Positions 18,186 through 27,695 are shown, counted from the first letter of the stretch. The stretch: DNA of 59,098 nt from Corynebacterium mendelii (GCF_017307055.1 NZ_JAFLEQ010000017.1:238134-297231), one strand, 5' to 3'. A program made the numbers and translations. The notes: generated by a model not told the origin, from the sequence alone.

Positions 18186-19547
18186 CTAGAGGTTCCCGCG
18201 GCCCAGACAGCTGACCTGCCAGCCGGCGGCCCGCCAGGCACCGGTGTCCAGGCAGTTGCGTCCGTCGACCATGATCCGGCGGTGGACCACTTCGCCGGCG
18301 GCATGCGGGTCAAGGTCGATGAACTGCGCCCATTCGGTGGCCACCCCGACAGCATCGGCGCCGCTGAGCGCATCCGTGATATCGGCGGCGTAGCGCAGCG
18401 TCGGGTAGAGCTTTTTCGCCCCGCCCATCGCCGCCGGGTCGAAGACGCTGACATCGGCGCCCATCAGCGACAGGGCACCGGCAACAGCCAGGGCCGGCGA
18501 GTCACGCACATCATCGGAGTTCGGTTTGAAGGCGCAGCCTAGAATCGTGATCTTTTTCTTCGCCACACTGCCACCCAGGCACTGGCCGATCAGCTGCACC
18601 ATTTTCTCCCGGCGGCGCAGGTTGATCGTGTCGACCTCCCGCAGGAAAGTCAACGCCTCATTGGCCCCGAGTTCCCCGGCCCGGGCCATAAAAGCCCGGA
18701 TGTCTTTGGGCAGGCAGCCGCCGCCGAACCCCAGTCCCGCGCCCAAAAACTTGTTGCCGATGCGCTCATCCATCCCCAGCGCCTCAGCCAGCCGCACCAC
18801 ATCCGCCCCGGCGGTTTCACACACTTCGGCCACCGCGTTGATGAAGGAAATCTTGGTGGCCAAAAATGCGTTCGCCGATACTTTCACCAGCTCCGCGGTG
18901 GCGGTGTCGCAGACCAGAAACGGGGTTCCCTCCCCGATGGGGGTGGCATAGATTTCTTCCACCCGCCGGACAAGCGCGCCCGCCGACAACGGGTCATCGG
19001 CGCTGGAGTCGGGGGCGGTCTTATCGTCAATGCCGATGACAATACGGTCCGGGTGCAAAGTGTCGTCGACGGCGTGGCCCTCCCGCAGAAACTCCGGGTT
19101 CCAGATGACCGCGAACCGGGCGGTGTCACCGGCGAAGCCGTGGGCCACACGCTCCAGCTGTTTCGACATGCCGACCGGCACGGTGGATTTACCCATGATG
19201 ACATGGTCACCGGTGCAGTGGCGGGCCAGGCTTTCCACCGCGGCGGTGACATAGCCGGTGTCAGCGGCATGGGAGTTGGCTGACTGCGGGGTGCCGACAC
19301 AGATGAAATGCACATCGGCGAAAGCCGCCGCTTCGGCGAAATCCGTGGTGAAACGGATCGACCCGGCAGCAACCGTGCGCGCCAGCAGCTCATCCAGGCC
19401 GGGTTCGAAAAACGGCACCCGGCCTGCGGCGGCCGCCTCCACTTTCGCGGTGTCCACATCGACCCCGATGACGTCGTGCCCGAGACTGGCCATGCACACC
19501 GCATGGGTCAAACCCAGGTACCCGATTCCGATCACAGACAGTTTCAT
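18186..19547 (-). CDS. ugd: UDP-glucose 6-dehydrogenase
   Basis: A 453-residue NAD-dependent enzyme oxidising UDP-glucose to UDP-glucuronate in the cytosol, for envelope polysaccharide synthesis. It has the Rossmann motif GIGYLGLTHAVCMA at the N-terminus, FICVGTPQ, STVPVGMSKQLE and EFLREGHAVDD. The catalytic cysteine lies in GFGGGCLPKD (about residue 260). The UDP-binding C-terminal domain includes LGCAFKPNSDDVRDSPAL. Start at the second ATG (19547, MKLSVIGIG) matches the family; a start at 19553 adds two residues. Convergent with the YibE/F gene, 27 nt apart. Confidence 0.94.
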   Translation of the reverse strand: MKLSVIGIGYLGLTHAVCMASLGHDVIGVDVDTAKVEAAAAGRVPFFEPGLDELLARTVAAGSIRFTTDFAEAAAFADVHFICVGTPQSANSHAADTGYVTAAVESLARHCTGDHVIMGKSTVPVGMSKQLERVAHGFAGDTARFAVIWNPEFLREGHAVDDTLHPDRIVIGIDDKTAPDSSADDPLSAGALVRRVEEIYATPIGEGTPFLVCDTATAELVKVSANAFLATKISFINAVAEVCETAGADVVRLAEALGMDERIGNKFLGAGLGFGGGCLPKDIRAFMARAGELGANEALTFLREVDTINLRRREKMVQLIGQCLGGSVAKKKITILGCAFKPNSDDVRDSPALAVAGALSLMGADVSVFDPAAMGGAKKLYPTLRYAADITDALSGADAVGVATEWAQFIDLDPHAAGEVVHRRIMVDGRNCLDTGAWRAAGWQVSCLGRGNL

Positions 19548-19604
19548 ACACACATCTTTACCCGGACAAGCTGAACGGGCGGGCGCACCCCGGTAAACCG
19601 CACC

Positions 19605-20681
19605 TTACAGCCGGCCGAAAAAAAGGAATCCGACCACTGCCGCGGCACCGAGCGCGCACACCAGCACCAACGGAACGAACCGGGTGACAAACCGCCAGCC
19701 GAAATGACCGGACTGCATGGCCACCAGTTTGATGTCGACCATCGGCCCGACCACCAGAAAAGCCAGCTGCGCGGTGGGAGAGACGGCGGTAAACGAGGCG
19801 GCGACAAAAGCATCGGCTTCACTGCACAGCGACAGCACAATGGCGAAAAGGGCCATCACCGCAATGGCGGCCAGCGGGGTGGAGGCCAGGCGGATGAACC
19901 AGGTGACCGGCACCACCACTTTGATCAGCCCGGCGATCATGGCGCCCAGCACCAAAAACCCGCCCGCCCGGGTGAGATCCTCTATCGCGGTGTCCTGGAA
20001 CATGTGCCACCGCTCCCGCCGGGTGAGGCTGGTGTTGTTCTCCCCCGCCCCGCAGCAGGTGTCGCGGCAGCTCGACTGTTCATCGACGAGATGATCCCAG
20101 CCGGCCGCCACCCACAGCCATCCGGCCAGCAGCACAGCCAGGAAACTGGCGGTAAACCGCGCCCACACCATCTCCGGGAGGGCATAGAAGGCCACCGCCG
20201 TGGACACAATCACCACTGGGTTCACCGCCGGGGACGCCAGCATGAACACCAGGGCCGCGGCTTTGGGCACCCCGGCGCGCATAAACGATGCCGCCACCGG
20301 GACGGAGGCGCATTCACAGCCCGGCAGCCCGATCGCCGCGGTGGCCGCCACCGGCACACTGGTGAACTGGTTTGTCGGGGTGATCCGCTGCAGCAGCCCG
20401 ACGGGAAGAAATGCACTTATCACAGCGGAGACCACCACGCCGAGCACCAGAAAAGGCAGGGACTGGATGGCCACCGCAATGGTGATCGCCGCCCACGAGT
20501 TGACTTTCGCCGGAAGCGGCGCAACCGGATTGTCCCAGCTGCCCGGACCGGTGGCGAACTGGGTGTAGACCACCAGGGCGATACCGGCGGCCGCCAGCGC
20601 CAGCATGATTTTTTTGCCGTGGCCTGTATCCGCCTCGGCGGCGGGGGCAGTCGGCGGTGACAACGGTTGGGTGACGGTCAT
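19605..20681 (-). CDS. DUF318/YraQ-type permease
   Basis: A 358-residue membrane protein of the permease family PF03773 with about eight helices. The family signatures are clear: GLPGCECASVPVAASFMRAGVPKAA followed by MLASPAVNPVVI in the first half, and SLCSEADAFVAASF with FLVVGPMVDIKL in the second. A Cys-containing loop (SSCRDTCCGAG) lies between the halves and could bind metal. The start overlaps the stop of the TIGR03943 gene by 4 nt (ATGA), so the two are translationally coupled. This pair recurs in many bacteria and probably forms one complex; metal or metalloid transport has been proposed for relatives. Confidence 0.88.
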   Translation of the reverse strand: MTVTQPLSPPTAPAAEADTGHGKKIMLALAAAGIALVVYTQFATGPGSWDNPVAPLPAKVNSWAAITIAVAIQSLPFLVLGVVVSAVISAFLPVGLLQRITPTNQFTSVPVAATAAIGLPGCECASVPVAASFMRAGVPKAAALVFMLASPAVNPVVIVSTAVAFYALPEMVWARFTASFLAVLLAGWLWVAAGWDHLVDEQSSCRDTCCGAGENNTSLTRRERWHMFQDTAIEDLTRAGGFLVLGAMIAGLIKVVVPVTWFIRLASTPLAAIAVMALFAIVLSLCSEADAFVAASFTAVSPTAQLAFLVVGPMVDIKLVAMQSGHFGWRFVTRFVPLVLVCALGAAAVVGFLFFGRL

Positions 20682-21550
20682 GACAGGTAGGGCGCTTTCG
20701 GCTGGTGGATCGGTTCGATGGATGCCGGAGAAAGGGTGGGGGTTGATTGTCCGGGAACAATGGTGCCGGTGACGGTGACCCAGGTGTCGTCGTCGAAGGT
20801 CTCCTCGGTGTCGAGGACCGCGGTGTAGGCGATCGCGTCGGCGGCGCAGCAGTAGATTTTGAAACGGTTGAGCATGATCTGGCCGGCCCCGCCGGCAGGG
20901 CCGGCGTCACTGTCCCGGCCCGGCTCGACACCGGTGACTTTTTTGTGGGAGATAAACCCGATCACCGACAGTTGTTTTCCCTCCAGTTTCGCCGGGTCAT
21001 CGAAGTTGAAACGGTCGGAGAGTTCTTCCAGGGTCATCTCGTTGACCCCGCTGTCGCTAAGCTCCGGGAAACTGATGCCGCTGCTGGCTTTGGCCGCTCT
21101 GGCGGTGCGCGCCACCCGGTTGTCGCCGCCGGTTGTCGTCGACGACAGCATTGCCGCCCCCAGTGGGGAGGGTGCGCACAGGCTCACCAAGGCGACCGGA
21201 ACAACCAGCAGCCACATCACCGACAGCCGGGAACCGACGGGCCGCCACTGCCCGCGGCCCCGCCACAGTACAGCGGCGGAAAGCACCAGGACCGCCAGCG
21301 CGACAACCCCCAGAATCGGCAGCCAGAAGCCGCGCACATAGTTTCCCGCCCGGCCGGTTGCCACCAGCGCACCAACCATGGTGGCAAAGACCAGCCACAC
21401 CGCGGCGCTGCGCTGGGCGGCGCGCCCGGGAGCCGTGCCACCACTGTGGCTGTGGGCGTGACTGTGCCCGCCGTGCGGGTCCTCCGGTGGGGTGGCGGCG
21501 GATACACGATCCTGTCCCCGCGGGTCGGTGGTGTGGTGTGCGCCGGTCAT
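20678..21550 (-). CDS. TIGR03943 family putative permease subunit
   Basis: A 290-residue partner of the DUF318 permease. The N-terminus is His-rich (GGHSHAHSHSGG), suggesting metal binding. Two to four helices follow (AAVWLVFATMVGALVATG, FWLPILGVVALAVLVLSAAVL, LSVMWLLVVPVALVSLCAP). The C-terminal extracytoplasmic domain carries the family motif NRFKIYCCAADAIAYTAVL near residue 235, with a conserved Cys-Cys pair, then WVTVTGTI. AGGAG lies about 12 nt before the ATG chosen at 21550; frames further upstream run into the phosphatase gene region. Confidence 0.85.
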   Translation of the reverse strand: MTGAHHTTDPRGQDRVSAATPPEDPHGGHSHAHSHSGGTAPGRAAQRSAAVWLVFATMVGALVATGRAGNYVRGFWLPILGVVALAVLVLSAAVLWRGRGQWRPVGSRLSVMWLLVVPVALVSLCAPSPLGAAMLSSTTTGGDNRVARTARAAKASSGISFPELSDSGVNEMTLEELSDRFNFDDPAKLEGKQLSVIGFISHKKVTGVEPGRDSDAGPAGGAGQIMLNRFKIYCCAADAIAYTAVLDTEETFDDDTWVTVTGTIVPGQSTPTLSPASIEPIHQPKAPYLS

Positions 21551-21597
21551 AGCGGCAGTGTGCTCCTGGGATGGGAAAGGAAAAACAGTGGCGGACA

Positions 21598-21620
21598 CAA
21601 CAACGGCGGGCCCGTTGTTG
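21598..21620. repeat. Hairpin CAACAACGG / CCGTTGTTG
   Basis: A perfect 9-bp inverted repeat with a 5-nt loop, 48 nt before the TIGR03943 start and downstream of the phosphatase. It may be an operator or part of the termination region. Confidence 0.4.
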
Positions 21621-21638
21621 ATGTTGAAACTTAACGTG

Positions 21639-21673
21639 CCGCCCGGGCCACCTGCTGCCAGGCGCCCGGGCGG
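21639..21673 (-). terminator. Probable terminator of the phosphatase gene
   Basis: CCGCCCGGGC pairs with GCCCGGGCGG (10 bp, 15-nt loop) 14 nt after the phosphatase stop, followed on the minus strand by a short T-containing stretch (GTTAAGTTTC). The weak T-run makes efficiency uncertain. Confidence 0.55.
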
Positions 21674-21686
21674 GGGCAGTGGTGTC

Positions 21687-24600
21687 TTAGTGCCCGGTGC
21701 GGGTGCGGCGCCGGGTGGCCAGGAAAGCCACCAGGCCGACCAGCACAAGCACCGCGATGAGAATACCGACGACCAGCAACCGGTTGCCGCCGGTGTCTGC
21801 GGCGGCGGCTTTTTTGCCCCACTGCGGTGACAGGTCGATGGCCGGATCATTGTCGTAGAGACCCAGCGCGTTGGCGATGACGTAGTGGACATCGGTCTGG
21901 TCGATCTGGCCGACCACATTGGCCGCGCCCGGACCGTAGGCGGCCACCCGCAGCTGGGCGCCGGTGTGGGTTTGCGACCCCAGGGCTTTCTCGTCGTCGT
22001 TGGACGGTGCTGTCGCATAGTTCATGGTCAGCGTGTCCCCGTCGGCGGTGGCCAGGTTGATGGTCCGTCCGGCGGTGAGTTTGCCGTTGGCCACCACCTG
22101 GGAGGTGTGGGCGTGGTCGGCGGTGACGATGATCAGGGTGTCATCGCCGTGGTCGATCGCCCACTGTTTGGCGTAGGCGATCGCCCGGTCGAGCTGCCAG
22201 GCCTCACCGATCTGCCCGCAGGCATCGGCCTCATGGTCGGCTTTGTCGATCGAGGCGGATTCGACCTGCAGCAGAAAACCCCTGTCGTTGTCGAGAAGAT
22301 CCAGTGCTTTGGCGGTCATGGCCGCCAGCGGCGGCACCGAGTCGGTGAATTCGGGGTTTTTCTCACAGGTTACCGCCGGTGCTTTCGCGCCGGTCAGAGT
22401 GGGAATCGAGGGGGCGAACAGCCGGGGCATGTTTTTCTCGGCGAAAAGCCCCAGCACCGGGGTGTCCTGGTCGGCTTTGTCGACCGCGTTCATGCCGTCG
22501 ATATCGGTGACCACGGTAAATCCCTGGTTTTTGGCGTTGTCGAGAACCGAATCACCTTTGGTCCAGCGGTGCCCGTTCCAGTCGCCGTCGACCTGCACAA
22601 TCTGCTCGAAGTAGCTGGCGCCACCACCGAAGGTGACATCGGCGCGGGTGTCAATCAGCTGCTCCATGATCGAGCCCAGGCCACCGTTTTCCCGGTACTG
22701 GCCGCGGAAAGCCTCACCCTGGCAGGTCTTTTTGTTTTTGTCTTCCTCCGGGCCGTAGCACTTGCGGTTCAGCGCGTGTGACCCCATGACCGCCGGGGTG
22801 GCGTCCTGGATTTCAGCCGTCGTCACATTGCCGGTTTTCATTCCCTTGGCTTTGGCCAGTTCAATCAGGTTCGGGACTGGGGTTCCGTCGACTGTGATGC
22901 CCACACCGCCGTTGTAGGTTTTCGTTCCCGATGCCCAGCCGGTGGCGGAGGCCGCGGAATCGGTGACGTAGTTCGGGCCGCCGACCTTCTCATCCAGGGC
23001 GAAGGTGGTGTAGTAGCCGGTAAACGGCAGCTGGTCGATACCGGTCAGCCGCCCGTTGGCGCCTGTGAGGTAGTCGCGGGCGGACGTGATTTCCGAATCC
23101 CCCATGCCGTCGCCGACGAAGATGATGACGTTTTTGGCTTTCGCATCATCCAGGCCCTGGCCGTCTTTGCCGAACTGGGCGCAGTCACCGGGCCCGGACA
23201 CAAACCCGGCGTTGCCGACTTTGTAGCAGGTCGACAGGGCATCGGCGGGCTGTGCCCGCTTGTCTTCGGAGACATCAACCGCCCGTGCCGAAGCGGTCAG
23301 CTGTGCCGTCGGGGAAGGATCCACCTGCGGCAGATCGTTCAGCCCCAGGGCGTTGGCCATGACGAAGAACATGTCGGTCTGGTCGATCTGGCCGATGATG
23401 TTTTCCGCGCCGGGTCCGAAAGCGGCCACCCGCAGCTGACTGCCGTTGTGCTGCTGGGATGTGTCGCCGGCTTGGTCGGCGGGGATGGTGCCGTAGGCCA
23501 GTGTCATGCCGTTGCCCTCACCTGTTGCCAAATGTTGGGTGGCTGACACCGAATCCACCCCGTCGTAGATGATTTCGGTGGAATGGGCGTGGTCGGCGGT
23601 GACCATCACCAGGGTGTTGCCGTCCCGGCGGGCGAAGTCGAGGGCGGCTTGAACGGTTTCGTCCAAACGCTCGACCTCGCCGATCATGCCGCAGCCGTCG
23701 GCGGCATGGGCCCGTTTGTCGATCGAGGCTGATTCGACCTGCAGGAAAAAGCCTGTGTCGGCATCCGGGTCGTCGAGCAGCTCGATGGCTTTCTCAGCCA
23801 TGGCGGCAAGTTCGGGTTCGGTGCCGGTGTCCTGTTTTTCACAGGACGCCGGTTTTTCCTTCGCCCCTCCGGGGGTGGCGTGGAAATCGGCGAAACGGGT
23901 GGTCATGTTTTTGTCGTGGAACAGCCCCAGAAGCGGCTGCTCCTGGTCGGCTTTGTCGACCCTGGCCAGCTCGTCGGCGGTGGTGACCACCTGGAAGCCA
24001 TTGTCTTTGGCGTTGTCGAGCACGGTTTTCCCGGCCGTCCACTTCGCCCCCGGGCCAGTGAAGGCGGTGGTGGCCACACCGTCGAATTTCACTTCCTGCT
24101 GGAAGTGCTTCGCCCCGCCGCCCAGGGTGACATCGGGGCGCAGGTCAATCATCTGTTCTTCGATGCTGCCCAGCCCACCGTTGTCGCGGTACTGCTTGTC
24201 GAAGGCTTCCCCCCGGCAGGTTGTGGCGTTGTCTTCTGCCTGCGGGCCGTAGCATTTGCGGTTCAGCGCATGGGTTGCCGCACCGGCCGGGGTGGCGTCC
24301 TGAATTTCGGAGGTCGTCACATTGCCGGTGCGCATCCCGGCTTTTTTGGCTTTCTCCAGAAGGGTCATCACCGGGTTACCGAGCAGGTCGACGCCGATGG
24401 CGCCGTTGTAGGTTTTGGTGCCGGTCGACCAGGCGGTGGCAGAAGCAGCCGAGTCGGTGACGTAGTTGAACGAGCCGTCCTGGTTGATGGAGTGATGGGT
24501 GTAGGCGCCGGTGGCGGTGAAGCTGTCCAACCCCTCGAAGCGTCCGGCCGCGCCTTTGAGATAGTTTCTGGCGGCGGTGATTTCCTGCTGGCCCATGCCG

Positions 24601-24875
24601 TCACCGATCACCAAAATAACGTTGCGGGCCTTGGTGTCGCTGCGCTGTTCCCCGACGGTTCCGTACTGGGCGCAGGCACCGGGTCCGGGGGCAACAACAT
24701 GTCCCTGCCCGTCGCGGGTCTTGCAGGTGGCGGGTCCGTTGTATTTCAGTACCGGGGAGGTATCGGCCGGGTCGATGGCGGGGGCGGCGGCGGCGATGGT
24801 CGGGGTACCGGCAATCAGCGCGGCGGCAACAAGCGCCGTCACCTCGCGGGGCAGATGTCTTTTCGGGGAAAACAC
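21687..24875 (-). CDS. Tandem double-domain alkaline phosphatase, membrane anchored
   Basis: A 1062-residue exported protein holding two full PhoA-type alkaline phosphatase domains; normal family length is about 450-500. After a signal peptide, domain 1 (about 83-520) has VIGDGMG, the nucleophile in VTDSAASAT (Ser142), VESASIDKRAH, VTADHAHS and QQHNGSQLR. Domain 2 (about 583-1010) repeats the set: VGDGMGD, VTDSAASAT (Ser640), VESASIDKADH, VTADHAHT, THTGAQLR. Both keep metal and nucleophile residues, so both should be active. Each is preceded by a short Cys-bearing segment (TCKTRDGQG, STCYKVGNAG). The C-terminus is one helix (LLVVGILIAVLVLVGLVAFL) plus Arg residues. The start is GTG. Role: phosphate scavenging from phosphomonoesters at the cell surface. 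Confidence 0.93.
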   Translation of the reverse strand: MFSPKRHLPREVTALVAAALIAGTPTIAAAAPAIDPADTSPVLKYNGPATCKTRDGQGHVVAPGPGACAQYGTVGEQRSDTKARNVILVIGDGMGQQEITAARNYLKGAAGRFEGLDSFTATGAYTHHSINQDGSFNYVTDSAASATAWSTGTKTYNGAIGVDLLGNPVMTLLEKAKKAGMRTGNVTTSEIQDATPAGAATHALNRKCYGPQAEDNATTCRGEAFDKQYRDNGGLGSIEEQMIDLRPDVTLGGGAKHFQQEVKFDGVATTAFTGPGAKWTAGKTVLDNAKDNGFQVVTTADELARVDKADQEQPLLGLFHDKNMTTRFADFHATPGGAKEKPASCEKQDTGTEPELAAMAEKAIELLDDPDADTGFFLQVESASIDKRAHAADGCGMIGEVERLDETVQAALDFARRDGNTLVMVTADHAHSTEIIYDGVDSVSATQHLATGEGNGMTLAYGTIPADQAGDTSQQHNGSQLRVAAFGPGAENIIGQIDQTDMFFVMANALGLNDLPQVDPSPTAQLTASARAVDVSEDKRAQPADALSTCYKVGNAGFVSGPGDCAQFGKDGQGLDDAKAKNVIIFVGDGMGDSEITSARDYLTGANGRLTGIDQLPFTGYYTTFALDEKVGGPNYVTDSAASATGWASGTKTYNGGVGITVDGTPVPNLIELAKAKGMKTGNVTTAEIQDATPAVMGSHALNRKCYGPEEDKNKKTCQGEAFRGQYRENGGLGSIMEQLIDTRADVTFGGGASYFEQIVQVDGDWNGHRWTKGDSVLDNAKNQGFTVVTDIDGMNAVDKADQDTPVLGLFAEKNMPRLFAPSIPTLTGAKAPAVTCEKNPEFTDSVPPLAAMTAKALDLLDNDRGFLLQVESASIDKADHEADACGQIGEAWQLDRAIAYAKQWAIDHGDDTLIIVTADHAHTSQVVANGKLTAGRTINLATADGDTLTMNYATAPSNDDEKALGSQTHTGAQLRVAAYGPGAANVVGQIDQTDVHYVIANALGLYDNDPAIDLSPQWGKKAAAADTGGNRLLVVGILIAVLVLVGLVAFLATRRRTRTGH

Positions 24876-25439
24876 TTAGCGTCAACTCTTTTCTGCGGCA
24901 CCACCGTGGGCGCGGGGGCACTGCCGGACAACAGCTGGTGCTGCGGTGCCGCGGGGAAGCGGGGAAGCGGGGAAGCGGGAATGGATGCGCGGGAGCGGCA
25001 GGACCACCGGGCGGCGGTGCGGGCTTCTGGTGTGTCAGCCCCGCGCGTGAGCCAATAAAGCACCGGCGGGTAAACACAGCGTGGCGGAAAAGAAACCAGC
25101 CTCTGGCATGGTCCTGTCGGCCCGGCAAAGCAGCAGCTGACACCCCCACGGGTGGCCTGTTTTTACGCGGGCTTCACCAACGGAATGCACAACACCCCAC
25201 AACAACCCCACCGTCACCCCCGATATTGCGGATGCACATGTGCCCATTTCCCGTATTAGGCCGATTTGCACCACAGTCAGCCGCCATCATCCCGCACATC
25301 CCACCGGCAATGACAATTGTTTTCAACAGTTCTACATTGTATGACGCGGCACGTGTCCCCACTGTCATTCCCCCTTCCGGGGGCGGGGTGCGCCGTGCGG
25401 GACGCACGACGGTGGGGCCGGATATTTGCCCCCGGCCCG
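24876..25439. other. Gene-free region upstream of the double phosphatase
   Basis: A 564-nt stretch between two minus-strand genes. It holds a three-copy 8-bp repeat (listed separately). A less GC-rich patch around 25300-25350 contains the palindrome ACAATTGT at 25313-25320. A 7-bp inverted repeat GGGCCGG/CCGGCCC near 25414-25432 lies just past the stop of the next lipoprotein gene and may help termination. I see no convincing coding sequence. Confidence 0.5.
24953..24976. repeat. GGGGAAGC tandem repeat, three copies
   Basis: Three exact, contiguous copies of an 8-bp unit (plus a partial fourth), 78-101 nt upstream of the phosphatase GTG. Its place suggests either spaced regulator half-sites or a slippage-prone tract that could change expression. 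Confidence 0.85.
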
Positions 25440-26528
25440 TCAGCGCCCGGTACCGACGGGATGGTGGGCGATAAATGCCACGGCAATATCGTCCAGCGGC
25501 ACCGCCTGCTCCCCGACGGTGGCGGTGTTGAGTTCCACCAGGGTGTCGGTGTCGAGGAACTTGTTCAGGGTGGCCAGCAGTCCCCGGGCGTCCCCGTTGA
25601 TGGCTTTGCCGTACATCACCGGCACAATGCCCTCGGTGGGGATCTGCTTGTCCGGGTCTTTCAGGTAGACCAGATCAACCGGGCGGCCGGCATCATCCAG
25701 GGGCGGGGTGGTGGTAAATATTTCCGCCACATCGGCCTTGCCTTCGCTGATCATCTGCACCGGGCCGGTGGGGTTGCACTCAGATCCGGCAACCACTGTC
25801 ACCGCACCGGGGTCGATGCCGTAGTGGGCGGCAACCGCGTCGATGTCGATATTGTCATCGGCCGTGCAGGCGTTGACCGCCAGCAGGAAGCTGTCGAGCT
25901 TTCTCAGGTCAGCGAGTGTTTCCAGGTGGTGGGCGCGGGCGAATTGCTTGGTGACCGCGAATACGGGGGCTACCGGGGCGGGAAGCTGTTTACCCAGCGC
26001 AAGCCCGGCGGGCAGGTTCTTTTTCAACGTGCCCATCGCCTGTTTGCCGGTGGCCCCGTCCGGCAGCGGCTCATCGCCGTGGGTGCGGCTCAAATAGCGG
26101 GCCAGCGAGGAGGAGTAGTCGGGGATGAGCGAAATCTCGCCGGCGGCAAGTTTCGCCAGGCATTCCTCGCGGTTGTTCATCACCCCCGCATCGGTGACGG
26201 TGAACCCGTTGTTGTCCAGTGCCCTGGCCCACACCGCGGCAATCACGGCTGTTTCATCCGGCCCGCAGGAGGCCACCGTCACCGCCGGCCCAGCTGCCGC
26301 AGTGCTGCTGCCGGCGGTGGTTTTTTTCGGTGCGGACGGTGTCGCCGGGGCGGTGGTGTCCCCGGTCGGGGAAGTGGCCGGGGTGGTGGGCACATAGGCG
26401 GCCGCGGCAGAAGAGCTGGCGGCCCCATCCGGTGCATCGTGCCCGCTATTTCCGGCGCAGCCGGTGGCCACCAGCGCCAGGGCGCCGAGCAGCACAAGGG
26501 TCTGTCGTCTGCGGTGCGGCCGGCACAT
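25440..26528 (-). CDS. ProX/OpuAC-like substrate-binding lipoprotein
   Basis: A 362-residue lipoprotein. RRR plus the hydrophobic stretch LVLLGALALVATGC gives a lipobox with Cys24 as the lipidation site. AGGAGA lies about 8 nt before the ATG at 26528. A ~50-residue Ser/Thr/Pro linker leads to the binding domain. Its order of elements, ETAVIAAVWARALDNNGF, GEISLIPDYSSSLARYL, and later a FAVTKQFARAHHLETLADL stretch, matches the glycine betaine/choline (QAT family) OpuC/OsmF-type binding proteins. Permease and ATPase genes are not adjacent, so it is an orphan or works with distant partners. Ligand is uncertain; a quaternary amine or compatible solute is the best guess. Confidence 0.82.
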   Translation of the reverse strand: MCRPHRRRQTLVLLGALALVATGCAGNSGHDAPDGAASSSAAAAYVPTTPATSPTGDTTAPATPSAPKKTTAGSSTAAAGPAVTVASCGPDETAVIAAVWARALDNNGFTVTDAGVMNNREECLAKLAAGEISLIPDYSSSLARYLSRTHGDEPLPDGATGKQAMGTLKKNLPAGLALGKQLPAPVAPVFAVTKQFARAHHLETLADLRKLDSFLLAVNACTADDNIDIDAVAAHYGIDPGAVTVVAGSECNPTGPVQMISEGKADVAEIFTTTPPLDDAGRPVDLVYLKDPDKQIPTEGIVPVMYGKAINGDARGLLATLNKFLDTDTLVELNTATVGEQAVPLDDIAVAFIAHHPVGTGR

Positions 26529-26686
26529 GCTAGGTCTCCTGCCCGTTATCGGTCCTGCCGGAGTGAACGGGGCGGTCAATAACCCGACCCGTCATCCATT
26601 GACAGTACCGAATATCGGGCCACCGCAATACAGGTCACAGCCAACGGGTAACCCCCCGGGGGAGCAGGCAGGCCGCGGTCCTTTTA

Positions 26687-27253
26687 TCAGGAACGGAAAT
26701 TCAGGTAGGCCTTCGACGGGGTGGGGCCGCGCTGGCCCTGGTATTTCGACCCCAGCGCCGCTGAACCGTAGGGCACCTCGGCGGGGGAGGTCATCTTAAA
26801 CAGCGCCAGCTGGCCGACTTTCATCCCCGGCCACAACGCGATCGGCAGATTCGCCGTATTCGACAGTTCCAGGGTGATGTGCCCGGTGAAACCGGGGTCG
26901 ATGAAACCGGCGGTGGAGTGGGTCAAAAGCCCCAGCCGGCCCAGCGATGATTTGCCCTCCAGCCGACCGGCCAGATCGGCGGGCAGGGTGAAGCATTCCA
27001 ACGTCGCCCCCAGCACGAATTCGCCCGGATGCAGGATAAACGGCTCCCCGTCGGCGACCTCGACCAGCGAGGTCAGCTCCTCCTGTTTTTCCCGCGGATC
27101 AATATGGGTGTAGCGGGAATTGTTGAACACCCGAAACAGGCAGTCCAGGCGCACATCAATGCTGGAGGGCTGAATCAGCTCGGCATCGAAGGGTTCGATC
27201 ACAAGATCTTTGGCGCCGATTTTGCGGCGGATATCACGGTCACTAAGCAGCAC
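26687..27253 (-). CDS. dcd: dCTP deaminase
   Basis: A 188-residue trimeric enzyme of the dCTP deaminase/dUTPase fold, supplying dUMP or dUTP for thymidylate synthesis. The start is GTG at 27253 ([12 protein letters not shown]), which gives the usual family length of about 189. Seen in order are [37 protein letters not shown] and [14 protein letters not shown], which contains the catalytic Glu. [12 protein letters not shown] and [20 protein letters not shown] follow. Actinobacterial enzymes often convert dCTP straight to dUMP; sequence alone does not settle this. Divergent from the ABC ATPase gene. Confidence 0.95.
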   Translation of the reverse strand: MLLSDRDIRRKIGAKDLVIEPFDAELIQPSSIDVRLDCLFRVFNNSRYTHIDPREKQEELTSLVEVADGEPFILHPGEFVLGATLECFTLPADLAGRLEGKSSLGRLGLLTHSTAGFIDPGFTGHITLELSNTANLPIALWPGMKVGQLALFKMTSPAEVPYGSAALGSKYQGQRGPTPSKAYLNFRS

Positions 27254-27695
27254 AGCACCCCAGTGTAGTGGCAGTTCACCGCCCGGGAGCCACCCGGTTG
27301 CCCCACCGGCAGGCGCCCAACGTCGTGGAACACGGTATGCACACCACCCACACCGACCCCCGCCAAAACAGGGCAACACCTGCCCTGTGGTGCGGATTTA
27401 CCCTTAAGTGGAAGTTAACCCTCCGCTTGGGTTATGGTTGGTGCATCGTATCCCCGACTCAACCGCCACCGGCAGCGGGGAATCCGGTGCGTCCTGTCAT
27501 CCTCCCGCAGCAGCGGGTACACAGGAGAAAAAAGCGCACACCACCGACCCACCCCACACGCGGCTTTTTCCGCACATGACAGTCCATAGCCGACAACCCG
27601 TGGGAGACAAGACCACACCCCTGCCCCTATACCGGGGAAGGGACAACCATTCCGCTGCAGGCTGCATGCACCAACCATGGTTGCAGGAAGAAATG
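27254..27695. other. Divergent intergenic region, dcd / ABC ATPase
   Basis: 442 nt between the two divergent starts. It contains an inverted repeat AACCC-N7-GGGTT at about 27417-27433, followed at once by TATGGT, a possible -10 for the rightward gene. The rest is GC-rich without credible genes. Confidence 0.4.
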
